Notes under the pieces: generated by a model
Seen by the model: the letters and a program-made list of their open reading frames with translations, nothing else
Database searches by the model: none
Told to the model about the DNA's origin: nothing
Source of the DNA: Gelatoporia subvermispora B
Taxonomy: Eukaryota > Basidiomycota > Agaricomycetes > Polyporales > Gelatoporiaceae
Assembly: GCA_000320605.2 (NCBI GenBank)
Contig: KB445800.1
Coordinates: 1,054,056 to 1,118,055, forward strand
Reading direction: 5' to 3'
Length of the DNA stretch: 64,000 bases
Position numbers and translations under genes: made by a program
Part shown: positions 24,831-37,739 of the stretch, in pieces
Numbering within the stretch: position 1 is the first letter of the stretch
Layout of the letters: each line of letters starts with the position of its first letter

Positions 24831-26367
24831 GGCTTGCAATAGAGTAAGTTATGAACACAGCACGGTTCTTATCGCCGTGAATGCGGTTCTGAGGAGGATT
24901 TGCGGTCGGCGGTGGTGGTGGTGGTGAATGTATGCGCCCCGAGTTCGCTCGGCTCCTGCAGTTTACTTCAGAGGCTCAGGCTCGATAACAGTTTGATTTC
25001 CGACGCAGAAGGCCTGCCTCATGTCGGCGCCGCTAGCACGCCTGGCCACTCTCCAATCATCGCGACGTCCCGTGGTCAGCGCAATTGCCCAGTAAAAGCA
25101 TCCGAGTCGCGTCGCAGCAGAGTGCCATGATATGCCGAGACCGGAGCTGCCGCGCGCGACCGCTGCGCCCAAGTGCTCGTTCGCGAAATCGTTGTCGCGC
25201 GTCTCTCAGCCACACGCGCGCCCTCCGCTGGCTTCCCGTCTCGAGCTTGTTTCCCATCCATGCCACTTCAGGATATCCCCTTGTTCTTTTCGTCCGTTGC
25301 TGTGGAACCAATTATCCCCGTGCCTGAACATCAATCTTCACAGCGTACTTTCTGCCGACTGTCGGCCAAATTGCCATGGGCCCATGGCGCAATATCGAAC
25401 GCCTTGCGATCAAGACCAGGTTAGAACACTTTCGTATCACAGGGATGCCCGAACTGTCACGACCAATGGCACAGCACGTCTTTGACTTGGACAGAACCCA
25501 GAGATAGCTATTAACTTGCTGTGCTCTTCCTTGCTACGTCAGGACCAGCCAGTAGTTCACGCGTTGCAGCCAGCGCTGTGCACCGTACCCCAACAGCGGC
25601 AAGCTCTGTCAACGACGACAGATTCTATACCTCTCAAATTCCCCCGCAGCCGGAACTTCTTCCGTTGAACGATGAAATGGTCTGCATCACGTGATGCAAT
25701 GGAGAACTTGACATTTATCTATTCGTTCATCGATGTACAGCCTGTGCAGCTGTCGATCATTGATAATGCTCCCGATCGCCGCAGGCGTTGGGTACGAAGG
25801 TGGGTGCACCGGCTCGCTCAAACTCAGCACTTTCCGCTGCGCGTCGCTTTGTTACCCCAGTGTCTATCTTGGTGTCCTGCATTGATGTACAGGCGCTGAG
25901 CGTCGTGCAATTTGGACAGACCTTATCGTAAAGTAGATGACAGCTGGAATTAATCGCAGAGGTGTGCCTCGGCGGAGCCCGGGCGTCGAGGCGTGCGTCG
26001 ACCTTCTCTCGCTCGGTAGCGTGCGTGGGCATAGTGGTTTCCCATTCAGGCAGTCATCAACAAGGTCAACGGTGGTGGGAAGAAATGAAAGCCGATGCCG
26101 CTTAGCTTTGTCCATTTACGTCTTTACGTGACCGCGAGAGCGCGACGCGGAGTAGAGCAGAGCACCTTCTGATGTTCGGGGTGTCATGCCAGCATCCTTG
26201 CTTTCAGCCGCGCCCGGCGTCATTGCGCTTCCAATCGCTTCTCCGAAAATTTCGAGTCTAAATAGACCGGTATGAGGAATCCTGATAGCCACCGACGTGC
26301 ACTTCTGCCCCGTCTTCTCAACCGTATTTCGACGCCAGCGACTTTCGAACGGTAGAACGGAGGCAAA
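24831..26367. other. Divergent promoter region, P450 and TM-C
   Basis: 1.5 kb between two divergent starts. Frames up to 142 codons on both strands have no motif. No convincing TATA box was seen for either gene. Confidence 0.4.
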
Positions 26368-28001
26368 ATGGTCGACTGGTCATCGCAAGCAGAGATCCTC
26401 GTGGACGCGAGTAAGTCTCGAATCTTCCGTCTGCTCATCCGCGGAGCAGGACAAAGAACCCATGTGCTCACTGGGTGACTTCGCGCAGCTGCGTTCATGA
26501 AGTTGATGCACTCCCTCGCTGGGCTGTACTTGTACGTTCTCGCGTTCACGTGCTCGCTCGTCTTGCGCTGATCACCTGCGAATAGCTGGGACTTTGCCTC
26601 CTCGCTCGACTTTGAGTGGGCGTTCATCACGCGCAAGAAGAAGTTCACTTGGCCACTGGTGCGGTAATTACCCCTTGCTCCGTTCGCTCTGATGTTGAAC
26701 CCGGGCCTTAGATCTTCTACTTTGCTGGCCGGTATTGCCTGTTTTTCGCCTTGATTGGCATGTGAGTACGCATCACTGATCCTGTCAGGAATTTGTCGCT
26801 AACGCATGCGTCCCGCCCCACAGCCTGATCGCCCTCGATACTACAAGGTATGGCGCGTCGCTATCGTGACCCCTCCCTATCTGACCGCGCGACGCGATCC
26901 CGCAGCGAGGTCAACTGCCAGGCGCTGTACACCTTCAACCAGGTACGCACGCGTCTCGCGTCTCGACTGCCCCACGCCCGTCCCACCCGCTGACGACGCC
27001 CGCTTCACAGCTTGCGGGCGATGCTGCGGTCGGGCTCGCGAGCATCAACCTCTCGATCCGCACCATGGCGATCTGGTCGCAGTCGCGGTGGATCGTGGGC
27101 CCGCTGGTCATCGTGATCCTGGGGCACTGGGCGCTCATCCTCCAGGGCGTGCTGCTCAAGGCGGAGTGGGTCCCCGGCTCGGGCTGCGCGATCACGCACA
27201 CGAACAACACCATCCTCGCGGCGACGTTCATCTACTCCATGTGCTTCGACGCGCTCATCTTTACGCTCAGCGCGTGGAAGCTCGCGTTCAAGCGCGCGGG
27301 GACGCGGTCGCAGCTCATGAAGATGCTGTTCAAGGACGGCCTGATCTACTTCTTGGTTGCGTGAGTGGTCCGCGGCTCGTGTGGTATTTCGAATATTGTC
27401 TGATGGCGGGTTCGTACAGCTTCGGCGCGAATTTGCTCGCGACGATCTTCATGTTGCTCAATTGGAACTCGATCATGAGCGTCATTTTCAATGTCCCTGC
27501 CGCGGTCGCATCGACGGTACGTATCTCGTCTCACTTGCATCCGACGTTGTGATTCACAAGTGCAAAAACGCAGATCGTCGCTTCCCGCGCAGTGCGCAGA
27601 CTCAACAAATTCACAACAAACGGCCCGGAGATGCTGTATGTATCCTGGCGCTTTATCGAAAGACTCAGCAGCTCACTATGTATCATCTTGCAACAGGACT
27701 ACGAGCGCAACACACTCGGGCCTTGCCTTCCGCACAGGTCAACACCCCACCATCAGCCGCAACATCGGTGTCCCGATGCAGAAGGACCTCTCGGGCGGCG
27801 TCCATGTGCAGGTCAGTCTCTCCTCGGCTCCTTGCCCGACCCTCCCTGACATGTTCCGCGCAGATGCAAACGTTCACCGTCGCCGAGGAGGAGGACCAGC
27901 ACTCGGACTGGACACAGGACGGCGAGTCGCGCAAGAAGGTCGAGGACCCGGAGATCTGCGACGCAGAGATCAGCGCGGACTTCAAGCGCCCGCCGTACTA
28001 G
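26368..28001 (+). CDS. TM-C: multi-helix membrane protein (MVDW family), intron-poor
   Basis: Model join(26368..26410,26489..26531,26586..26658,26712..26761,26824..26847,26906..26942,27011..27360,27420..27516,27574..27635,27697..27811,27864..28001), 11 exons, 343 aa. It starts MVDWSSQAEILVDA. Blocks shared with TM-A and TM-B: DFEWAFITRKKKFTWPLIFYFAGRY, NCQALYTFNQ, ASINLSIRTMAIWSQSRW, ATFIYSMCFDALIFTLSAW, SVIFNVPAAVAST, and end ADFKRPPY. Exon 7 (350 nt) joins what are three exons in TM-A, TM-B and TM-D, and exon 8 (97 nt) joins two more, with no change in phase. The gene is markedly richer in G+C at third positions than TM-A. Membrane protein of unknown role; the frame is intact. Confidence 0.87.
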
Positions 28002-29047
28002 ATACCCCAGAAGAACACGAGAACGTCGCTCGCATGTGCATAGACCGACGAAATGTAAAATGCGCCATCGTTAGTGCGTGTGTACTGCCATCTTCCGTGA
28101 GTCTGCTCTGATCGTCGCATAAAGTAATCACGGCCTCCGCCTCCACGCTCGTTCAATACCCCGGCACCATTCGGTTATACCCCTCGTTGGCCAGGCCCTA
28201 GATTGTTTAGATTCCCCGTGGCGTTGGCGGACGGCAGGTGATCTCTGGGGTGCTGGCTTGCCCACAACCGTCGGCCATGTGCTAATAGTTGAGCCTTTGT
28301 GCGAGAAGCATTAAAATACTACTATCTGAAAGTGTATGTTGCATCTATATCATCCAGCTGCGTGATACATCATCTCAATGCAACGCCGAGTGTATCAGGG
28401 TGTTGCAATGAGAGCGTTGTGGTGGCATCGCGCTCTTCGTAGGCCTAGGGTTTTGAGTTAACGTAGCTTGTGATCTTGTGAGATCTGTAAGGGACGTCTC
28501 GAAAGTTCGTCATATTGCTGTTGATCGAAATAGGACCCAAAGGTTCAAAGTCAATAGCTCGTAGACCGTGCTGGGCTACGATATCACATAGCCTCGCATT
28601 AGAGCGAATGTTAAGCGCAGTCGAAGCGCGATGGACATTTCTAGGCTGTCATACACAGTTCGGCAAGTGAACAGATAATATCTTCGGGCTGGGCCTAACC
28701 ATTTCGACTTAGGAACCAAGTGCCTGCAAGATGCGAGTTGTGTGGTCGCGGGATTTTAGCCGACATGACTTACAACTTTCGTGGTATGGAGGCTTCTAGG
28801 ACGTTTCTGCTATTGCTATCGATGGGAATGGCACTGCGGATTTCAAGTTCATTGAATAGTTTTATTCGACGTCAGATATGATTGTTCAAGAGTCATTCCC
28901 TGACTGCTCCGTAATTCGATACTTCTGCATACATAATGGTCAGACTTAGCTCCGGGGAAATGGAAATCTAGCAGTCGTCGAAATGAACAACACAAGTTTG
29001 GGATCAATGAACCTCTGTGACTCATTCGAGAAACAGACTAGTACTAT
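28002..29047. other. Convergent spacer, TM-C and DUF-2
   Basis: No open frame of note. It probably holds the 3' UTRs. A weak match to the R repeat cannot be judged by eye. Confidence 0.4.
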
Positions 29048-30831
29048 CTATGCCGTCACAATTGCAACAGGCTTGCTGTGACCCTGTCCTATAGAGGGCT
29101 GCCCGTCCGCTAGTGTAACGTGATGATCCAACGCGTTACATGCTGCATGATGGTCGACACGCGCATGCTTTGCATCATGCTGCACACCGTCGGCTTCTTT
29201 CCACATTACATCAATCATGTCAGTTTCGTGGTGATCATCGAGTAGCTCGCCCATGTTGCCCAAAAATGAACTGAGTACGGGTGTTGAGATGTGAGAGTAG
29301 ACGCCATCGAGTTCTTCGTCTTGCGCAGAAGCGCTGTTATCACCACCCATGGGAACATTGGCAATTTGACGGAGGTTGAGGAGGAAGTGTGAGATTATGA
29401 TTGAAGACAAGCTATAGCGCATTGTCCGTGTCAGCTACAGCAGTATTTTGCATCACAAGAGTTCACTGACGGTATCGAGAAACCTGAGGCATCGACGAAG
29501 ACCTGCAATTCTAGGTCAGGGAAGCATCACTAATGCAGAGTCTCTGACTTCACATTGTTTAACCAACCGGCGATACTGAGTGCATTCAGTAGTAGCAATG
29601 CCCTGAGCGTGGTGCTCAGGAGCTCGCACGAGAGTGCAGTGTACAAACTCACTCACAGGAAATATAACGTGCCTAGCGAATCAGTGTGAGAAATATACAT
29701 CGAGTCAAGATGCCGTGGCTCACCGTCACGAAGAGTCATTGTCAACAAGGGGCTCCAAACATTCTGTCTTCGTGCCGTCTGAAATATGGGCCATGTCCTT
29801 GACCAGGTGGCTACTAGGACAATTGCATCTGCCGCTATGACGCACGCTCGAGTGACAATAACGACTATGGATATGTGAGCAAATGATCGCTGAACAGATG
29901 TCAGACGCACGTCTAGATCGAGAGAAATAAGTAGCTGTCCCGGAAACGCTATCTCAACTCACTTATCGAGACTTGCTTCCGGTACATATTTGGTGTCAGA
30001 GCACAAGTTGCCTAACAGAGGCAAGGTCGTGACCTGCCAATAGTTGTTGGTGTAGTCGTAGAACTACCAATGAGATGAGGTGGTATGTTAGTATACATGA
30101 AGTCAAAACTTGTACTAGTACTGACCGCATTTGTCCCCACTGGCACAATACTGATTAAAACAACGATGGAAGTTATTGCTCGGCTGCGCCCGCTAAGAGC
30201 GTATACACGTATTCCCAGGAATGCTTTCGAGATTTATCACGTACTGCGTGCTGAACGGCAAATATATCCTCACCTGCCCAAAGAATATACAAGCAAATTT
30301 CATTCGCCCCACGGATGTATGCAAGTACAGCACAGCTGAAAACCGGAGAATGCGGCACCGATCAATTACATTTATATACCCGTTGATGAATGTGAGTCAA
30401 ACCTCTGGGCAAGCGCAGTTTAGTCAGCTGCGAATCTCGTAGGACAAGTAAACGCACAGTGACTGTGACCAAGGGCGAAATGGTAGTGAGAATGGTCAAG
30501 ATCGCCCATGTAGAAATGAGCCACCGGTTCACGTGGAATAATAACCGGGTGCTATCCAGGCTCTTGCCCCATATCAACATAACTTCTCTGGTAATTGTGC
30601 AGATGTGATCGTAGATGACAATGACTGGGATAAATCATTGGATCAGCCACCGTATGACGTCCCGGAAAAGTCATACCCGCTGCAGAAACAGTACAATAGT
30701 TGTAAATGAGACTACTCGCCGGTGGAATGAATCACAATCCGCTAATGATGACAGGAGCATAGCACTCACTTTGATTTCACAAGACTAATAATCTCATCGT
30801 TGAGTGAAGCTGAGCTGTACCCTAGCGACAT
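29048..30831 (-). CDS. DUF-2: DUF6533 seven-helix protein, array gene 1
   Basis: Model complement(join(29048..29411,29471..29502,29554..29602,29657..29672,29724..29864,29911..29912,29963..30063,30126..30223,30274..30335,30403..30404,30458..30624,30677..30711,30770..30831)), 376 aa. DUF6533 signature: YDHICTITREVMLIWGKSLDSTRLLFHVNRW. Later helices: IRGANEICLYILWA, ITSIVVLISIVPVGTNA, VIAADAIVLVATWSRTW, ALLLLNALSIAGW and SSIIISHFLLNLRQ. The cytosolic-type tail carries SSFLGNMGELLDDH. Twelve introns of 46-67 nt. Micro-exons: AG at 30403-30404 and AC at 29911-29912. In this copy the intron after micro-exon 2 has an in-frame TGA if retained, which supports its being spliced. Function unknown. Confidence 0.85.
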
Positions 30832-30910
30832 CGTGACCACTGACCGGGAACAGGGCTGACAGAGGGACACAGATCGCGAGATATGACAGTCACTGTGGGG
30901 GGCATTACTG

Positions 30911-30917
30911 CTTTATA
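30911..30917 (-). promoter_or_regulatory. TATA box of DUF-2
   Basis: TATAAAG on the minus strand about 80 bp upstream of the ATG at 30831, matching the position in DUF-1, DUF-3 and DUF-4. Confidence 0.55.
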
Positions 30918-33389
30918 ATTCAGAAGGATCCCGAGGCGCTGTCATGAAATCTTACAGACCGTGATGGTCGGTAGGGGTGGCACAATGACCACCAGGATCA
31001 TCTACCAGCTGGAGTGTCTAGATACACTACTCCAAGTCACCGATCAGTACTCGGTACCGAGTCGGTGTGCATCGTTCATTGATCACGTAGATACGACCTG
31101 GTTTTGTGCTTTACATCATAGCGGAGCAGACGCAGTCGAGGCTACCTGGAAACTGGAGTGAACCACCCGATCTTCTATGGACACTCAATTACTTGCCTGG
31201 AAGAAGTGTCAGGGCTCTCATGAGTAGCGCACGAAGCAGAGTTCCTAATGTGCACCATCAGACCAACTCCCATTCACTGGAATCCCCGCTGCCTCCAGCA
31301 GTGGCCCGTAGGTCTTGGATATGACACGTGTAATTGTCCGCATTAATTGTCCGCCGCAAACACAAAGAAAACCCCTTGAGGTGTCGTGTTCGTTTCATTT
31401 TCCACGCCCCACTCCTTTCCTACCCTTGACTATGGCGAGGCATCGTCTCTCGTACGCTTCATAGCCCAGTCCTTCAATTCTTTAGGTTCGCAATCTCACG
31501 GTCATGATCTCGTCGCTCACTGTGTTTACGGGCCTCCTAAGTGCTACACTTGTAACGTGCCTCATGCCTTCCTGTCTTTGCGGAGTTATATTGTAACCGG
31601 CACTCATAGGGCCGTCCTCTTACTCCTCTAGACCTACGCCCCTGGCTTGGGTGAGGACACCGAAGCTATATTGGAAGTGTCGTTGCGACTCACAGGCTCT
31701 CTACGTCGTCCAGCGCAATGACCCGGGAGCGTGCCGTTTTCCAAGAAGCTGAAAAGAGCCGGCTTGCGTATCTGAGCGTTATGGCACCGGGGTATATCGT
31801 TCTCATTTTCGTGGAACTATATGGTGACGAAAGTGGAATGTGTACACGTAGTGCGATGTCGACAACAGCGGGTCATGCGGCCATGCCCGGGCGAGGGCCT
31901 TCAGCTTCAGCAACAGTGCCGGAGTATGAGGATGTCCTATAGGTCTACATACGCTGCTCCACAGATTAAGTGCGACGTTGCATTCAATAAAGTAAACAGA
32001 ATGTCGTGCCAGTACTGGCTCAAGCTCGACGGAGGTCGTTTGCCGGGAGGGTACAATAACGCCCAAACAAACAACGTGCACACAAACACAGACGCCCGCT
32101 ATGCACTCGTTCGCCACTCTCTCGTCGATTGCGCGAGACCGCCGTCGAGATGCTCTCTGCGAGTGATAGCGTCTACGTCTACTTCGGTGAAAACCCCTTA
32201 CGGACGACGAGTCTTCAGCTTGGCCCCAATCTTTACGACCTCTTTCCTGACGGGACCCCCTCGACCCGATCAACAGCCCGATCCACAATCTGAAGACGGC
32301 GGGATCACATCGGTGAAGCACTGTGCTGTCTGGGCTTGGTTTCCTCCAGGTTTCTATTCATCGCACGTGCTGGTGTGCGATACCTGGAGTAGTGGACCCC
32401 GTTTTGGATCATCTACAACCATGACGATTTGTCGTGTGTTTCTCCATATCGGCGTATGTCCAATCCTTTCCCCTTTTTGAATATGCATCATCTGGGATTT
32501 CAGAATCTCGCCGCACAGTCATGTGTCAGTAGCCCGAGGCTATCCGCACGCGTTTTGTCTCGAAGTCGGATTGGCACATCTGAGCCCGAGACAATGCGTG
32601 GGACGAGCAGATGAAACAGCCAATCTGCTGATAATGAACTGCGCTGCATGATTCCTCTTACATTTTCACCTTCATGCTCCTCTGTATGCCTTGTACTTAT
32701 TCTCCGTCTATCTCTGGTCTGGACGCCTGTACGGGACGCCTAGCATGAGGCAAGGCGAAGAAGCGATCGACATGCCACTCAGGAATCGCCCAGCGGTATT
32801 CCTCCCCAGACACTCCCTAGCTCGAGCTCAGGACGTCATCCCAAAGGCTTCTCGGATACGTTTCTGTGGTGGAGAGAGCCGTAATCCACCCCCCTCCGAT
32901 GGAGCATAGACCCATACAAACCCTCGATGCACATGCATGGCGGCTCTATGCTGTACAGGTCTCATTCGCCTTCGCATACGCTGCGTGATGTGCTTGTCAC
33001 TGCCAGCACCAGGCGCTGCCTCCACTGTGCGTATGGGCTGTTGTGGCATACATATGGACCGACCCGGGTCCGCTACCCCGTTCTGCCCCTTCGCAAAATT
33101 CGATGGGCGCTTGAATCGTGCGAATTCGGCATAATGACGGCGCTAACCTATCCTGGTCGCATGTGTAGTACGAGCCTATCGAAGCAGATAGGTGGGTACG
33201 TGCCCTGTACGGTACATGGTGGCAGCACTGCCTCATGTATAGGTACAGGACCTGGCGTTCTGGTAGGGAACCGTGCTAATTCGCACAATACTACATCGAA
33301 CGCTCCTAGAATGCTCAGTTGCAGGCCATCGACATCACTACAGCTCGAATGTGATCACTAGCAGTTGAGGCCGAGGGTGTACCTCGCCG

Positions 33390-34080
33390 CATCACATGAT
33401 CATGTTTCATGCAAGCAGAATGATTTCACTCAAGCTGCTCTCTCAGTTCGCTATGTACAAACATCTGACCTCGGTCTTCGTTACTCCGCTTCAAGATGCC
33501 GGAACTCTCAAGTTGCTTGCGCCCATCTGTCGCCGGCTCATCATCCTGTTGATCATATTCCGCACTGATGTTCGTTGTATGGCGGTGAAAGCTCACTTGA
33601 AATTTGACATTTGTGTCTCGAAGGTGCAACGAACGCGTCGGTGGCTCATAGATGCAAAGGCCGGAAATGGCGTCTCTTTAGGTCAGCGATCAGCGGGAAG
33701 TACGCGTCGTTGCCCTGTAGTATGATCATCAACCGTCTGCAGTTACGATGGGTTCACCTTCAGTGCTCTCACTCAAATAGCCACATACAACACCATGTTG
33801 CAATTGGACTGGTGTGTGCGACGAAGTGGAGGCCATTTGGACAAGTATGTACGCGTATGGCATTGACTCTGAGGTCCTTGGAAATACAGGTCGACGTTGC
33901 ATGCGTGTGGTTCAAGTATGGTCACGTATTAGATATCTCGCAAGTCACATTCCGAAACGACTGTAGGCTTCTGTGTACTTCGAGCTGGGCCCGGTGCTTC
34001 CGATACAAGCAAGGCTCATCCGGGCCCGAGCTAATGCAAACTCTAGGGGATGACGGATAGCATTCAATCCAAAGCACACA
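33390..34080. repeat. R repeat copy next to DUF-3
   Basis: Resembles 43390-44230 by eye: both have a stretch near AATTGGACTGGT, then CAGGTCGACGTTGCATGC (versus CAAGTCGATGTTGTATGC) and AGGCTTCTGTGTA. It lies directly 3' of DUF-3, as other copies lie 3' of DUF-4 and DUF-5. Non-coding as far as seen. Confidence 0.5.
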
Positions 34081-34127
34081 GAACTACCGAAGGGAGTCCA
34101 TTACTCACCATAGGCCAAGATTGGGGG

Positions 34128-35922
34128 TTACGCATCAGGTGAATCGAATGCCATTGCGACTTTAGCAGATTCGCCACATTGAGTCACTTCTCCGGCTGAG
34201 TGCCCATTCGTTCGTGTAGTGGGGTGATCGAGCAAGTCGCGCGCTCCTCGATGATCAACATGTGCACACTGTGCGCCAGGCTGCTCTCCATCGGCATCTT
34301 CCCACATAGCGTTCAAGTCACCGTCGTGATTATAGTCAACTGACTCGCCCATGTTGCCCAGGAATGAACTAAGCACGGGCGTGGAAGCATGGGAGCGAAC
34401 CTGATCAAGTTCTTCATCTTGTTGTTCAGAGCAGATGTCCCTGGCATGGTTCGACACATCGGCAATTTGACAGAGATGGAGGAGGAAGTGTGATATGATG
34501 ATTGAGGATAGGCTTCAGAGCATCATTCGTGAGTTGCATGAGCATTCCAAACAGTGGAAATATCCTAACGGTGTGAAGAAAACCCCGGCGTAGGCGAAGA
34601 ACTGTAGCTTGCTAGTCAGATGAGAGGCATTGAACCAGAAAGCTTCAAGTACGTTGCTTGCCCAACCAGCCATATCCAGGGCATTCAATAATAGCAATCC
34701 TCTGGAGATAGGGCTTCAATGTTCATGAGAGAACATAAGGTGCAAATTGCCTCACAGGAAATACAAGGTGCCTGGTGGCCTGTTGTAAGATCTGATGCTC
34801 GTGATAAGACATTTCGGCTCACCGTCACGGAGGAGCAATGTCATGAGAGGATTCCAAACATTCTGTCTCCGTGCCATCCTAATCATCGACCACGTCCTTG
34901 ACCAAGTGACTAGTAGGACTATTGCATCTGCTGTTATGACGCACACACGAGTGCCGATTGTGACTGTGGCTATGTGAGTAAACATTGGCCAAAAGATTTC
35001 GACGTACGTCTGTGTCCAAAGGGATAAGTACATTTCATAAAACACCAAGACAAACCACACCTACATATTGTCCATTGCTCCAGATATCTTTTGAGCGTCA
35101 TTACACAGAGTTCCTATGACAGGGAAAGTGATAATTTGCCAATTATTGCCGACGTAGTAACCATACTACGAATAGGACGAAGTGATCTTTATCAGCGTCC
35201 ATGAACTTTAAAATCCGCTGTAGTACTCACCGCGTTTGTTGCCACTGGTACAGTACTGAGTAGTACTACAGCGATCGTGATTAAATGGCTGCCTCCACTC
35301 AGAGCGTATACACGGATTCCGGAGAACCCTTTCGAGAATTGTCAAGGACGGGGAATTGTGCACTTACCCAAACTCACCTGCCCATATGCCAAATGCACAC
35401 ATTTCGATCGCCCCATTAGTGTAGTACATTCCGGCACATCTGCGGAGCAGAAGTTAATACGTAGCTTAGCAGCAATTAGTTTGTCGGGGAGATCGGGATC
35501 AAACCTCTGAAACGACGTTCACGAGATGTTCATTCGAAAGAAACTAGTACACGTACATTGATTGAGACCTCCGGAAGGAATGTTGTGAGAGCGGTGAAGA
35601 TCGCCCATGCGAAAATGATCCATCGATTGATGTGGAACAATAGAATGGTGAGGTTTAGTCTCTTCCCCCATATCAACCGGAGTTCCATCGGTATCGTGCA
35701 GATATGATCATAGACGACAATAACTGGAATCGCTGTCAGACTTATCAGCGAGGAAAACGCGGGAAGAACTATACACGTGGCGGAAGCAGCACAGTAATTG
35801 CCAATGAGACTAGACGAAGAGTGTTACGATCCGCTTGCAGTGACAAGGGATGTGACTCACGTGGAACTCATGTAACTCACAATTTCATCGCTCAGCGAGG
35901 ACGAGCCGTGCTGCGCCGACAT
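34128..35922 (-). CDS. DUF-3: DUF6533 seven-helix protein, array gene 2
   Basis: Model complement(join(34128..34512,34570..34601,34653..34701,34756..34771,34823..34963,35008..35009,35065..35165,35231..35328,35378..35439,35505..35506,35557..35723,35775..35809,35861..35922)), 383 aa, longest of the array. After the YDHICTIPMELRLIWGK-type signature come GMYYTNGAIEMCAFGIWA, ITIAVVLLSTVPVATNA, VCVITADAIVLLVTWSRTW and SIIISHFLLHLCQIA. The tail has SSFLGNMGESVDYNHDGD and WEDADG. Micro-exons: AG at 35505-35506 and AC at 35008-35009; here the first joins to A and makes Arg instead of Ser. Exon lengths match DUF-2 except the last. Intact; role unknown. Confidence 0.85.
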
Positions 35923-35992
35923 TGCCGTGAGGACACTAGTGAACAGGCTCGAATTGCGGAGCGTTGCTACTGCCGAGCAAGAGGCTCCCGAT

Positions 35993-35999
35993 ATTTATA
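35993..35999 (-). promoter_or_regulatory. TATA box of DUF-3
   Basis: TATAAAT on the minus strand about 75 bp upstream of the ATG at 35922. Confidence 0.55.
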
Positions 36000-36899
36000 A
36001 TTCAGTAGGTCCATGATAATTGGAACTGAGTCGAGAGCGATCTTGGACGGCCAACGCGAAGGCGCGCAAACGTAGAGATTCGGTCAATGCACAGTGGAAG
36101 GCCGTCGATGCACATTACTATGGGGCGAATACGATCGCTATCACAGTTGAGCGCTGAGGGTGCGCACCTCATCATCTCACAAACGCGCCTCCCCATCTGA
36201 TTGGTGTGGATTCTGTCGAGAGCCTGATCTCAGTTCGCTCGATACGCCCGGCAGTTGCGATTGTATGGAAACATTCAGCCCACTGCCGTCAGAACGTCAC
36301 TTTCACCTGACGCATTATATATAATCGTCACTGATTACCAGCGCCCGGTCGTGTACAGACGCCGATCATGATGCTCTCGAGCGCGTGATGACAGACCCTC
36401 GACTACGACACAGACTCGCCCCGATATCATTGTCCTAGTTCGATTTACACGTGCATGTATCGGTGCTTGTCTCCTCGCTGTGCTAGGACCTTGTGTTTCT
36501 ATCTACCATGCGTCGGCTCAATCCCATTCTGTCAAATATACCGCTCTGATATGGGTCGCATACTGCCGGGAGCACGCATGGAATCCATGCTCTGGGCCTT
36601 TAAAGTGCGTGGCGACAACGAATGCATCTGGACCAGAGATGCGAAGATATCATACGCCAAAGCTGAGACCATCCGAAAGGAACGCGGTCTTCTACGGATA
36701 AGAATGTGTATTCGCGACGCCGAATGTAATGCTTCTCAAAACATGCAAGCGATATTGCCTGCCTTGTTGTTCACAGATGCGGAATTTGATCTCCATCATA
36801 CAGTCAGTCAGTTGACGCCAATGAGGGGGGGTTGGGCTGAGGTAGGAGCCCGTCAAGGCATCATCGCCATCTCACAGACCTGTGCCGTATGTGATTAGG

Positions 36900-37700
36900 A
36901 CGGACCCATCCTCGATGTCCTTGTACCATTTCGCTCTACGCGTGCATCCATTTTCGGCACCCGTTGCCTCTCCTTGCCAGCGCCTCAAGTTGTTGGCATT
37001 CATGCATTGCGCGGTCCTCGATCGCTCTGTGAAGTATACCGCGCTGCCGCTGGTCGCACAACGGTGAAGCACGCCTGGGATCCGATGCTCTGGGTCGTCA
37101 ATGTGCGTGGTAGCAATGATGCGACCATGCATCTAGCTCACAGCCTCAAAGGCCTGACGCGCCAAAGCTGAGACCGGGACGCAAAGTGGTCTTCTCTGCA
37201 TACGGAACAGTGTATTCGTAACACGAAGTCAGCGCCTCTATTGAGACAGGTGAGTTTGCCTGTGACTCTCTTCGCAAATATGCAGAGATACAGAACGTGG
37301 TGCTCATGATATATTCACTCTACTGTAGGACACGTCACCTTAGGCTGACAGCGACTCAGCGCCGTCGTCCTGCACTACAAGGAGTGAAACGTCCGCACCT
37401 GCAAAACGGACATCTTCCACGTTTTACACTCAAAGTGCCGCTATGATACAGCACCTCGACGGGATCATGCTGTTGAAATTGGACGGGGAGAGCGAGAACG
37501 AGATAGGTTCGGTACGGAACACGGTACATGAAATTTTACTTATATAGGTGGCGCGTCGGCGGACGCCGAACGAGCTCGGTGGCGAGACGTACCAAAACAG
37601 GAATTACAACACATGCGGCAAAATGCAAGTTTAGCATAGCTTTGGTTCCGACGTCTTTGCAGATACAAGTCGACGTGCTGAGCGCTTGAGAGTCCGAATG
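36900..37700. repeat. R repeat copy
   Basis: Closely similar to 42570-43070: shared stretches include GGACACGTCACCTTAGGCTG, CAAGGAGTGAAACGTCCG and CTTTGGTTCCGACGTCTTTG in the same order. This copy has about 150 extra bases between the last two (near 37460-37615). Confidence 0.7.
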
Positions 37701-37739
37701 TGCGCTGTGCGCAATGGCAGACCCCCGACGCTCGATGTG

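Larger units (their letters stand above)
30832..34127. other. Inter-array spacer 1
   Basis: Holds an R-repeat copy at its right end (33390-34080). Several open frames of 60-220 codons run between 31.3 and 33.4 kb, including one with the ATG at 31718 (MTRERAVFQEAEKSRL) and a stretch near 32140-32290 that reads YVYFGENPLRTTSLQLGPNLYDLF. Neither could be assigned or extended by splicing. They may be remnants of an unknown gene. Confidence 0.35.
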
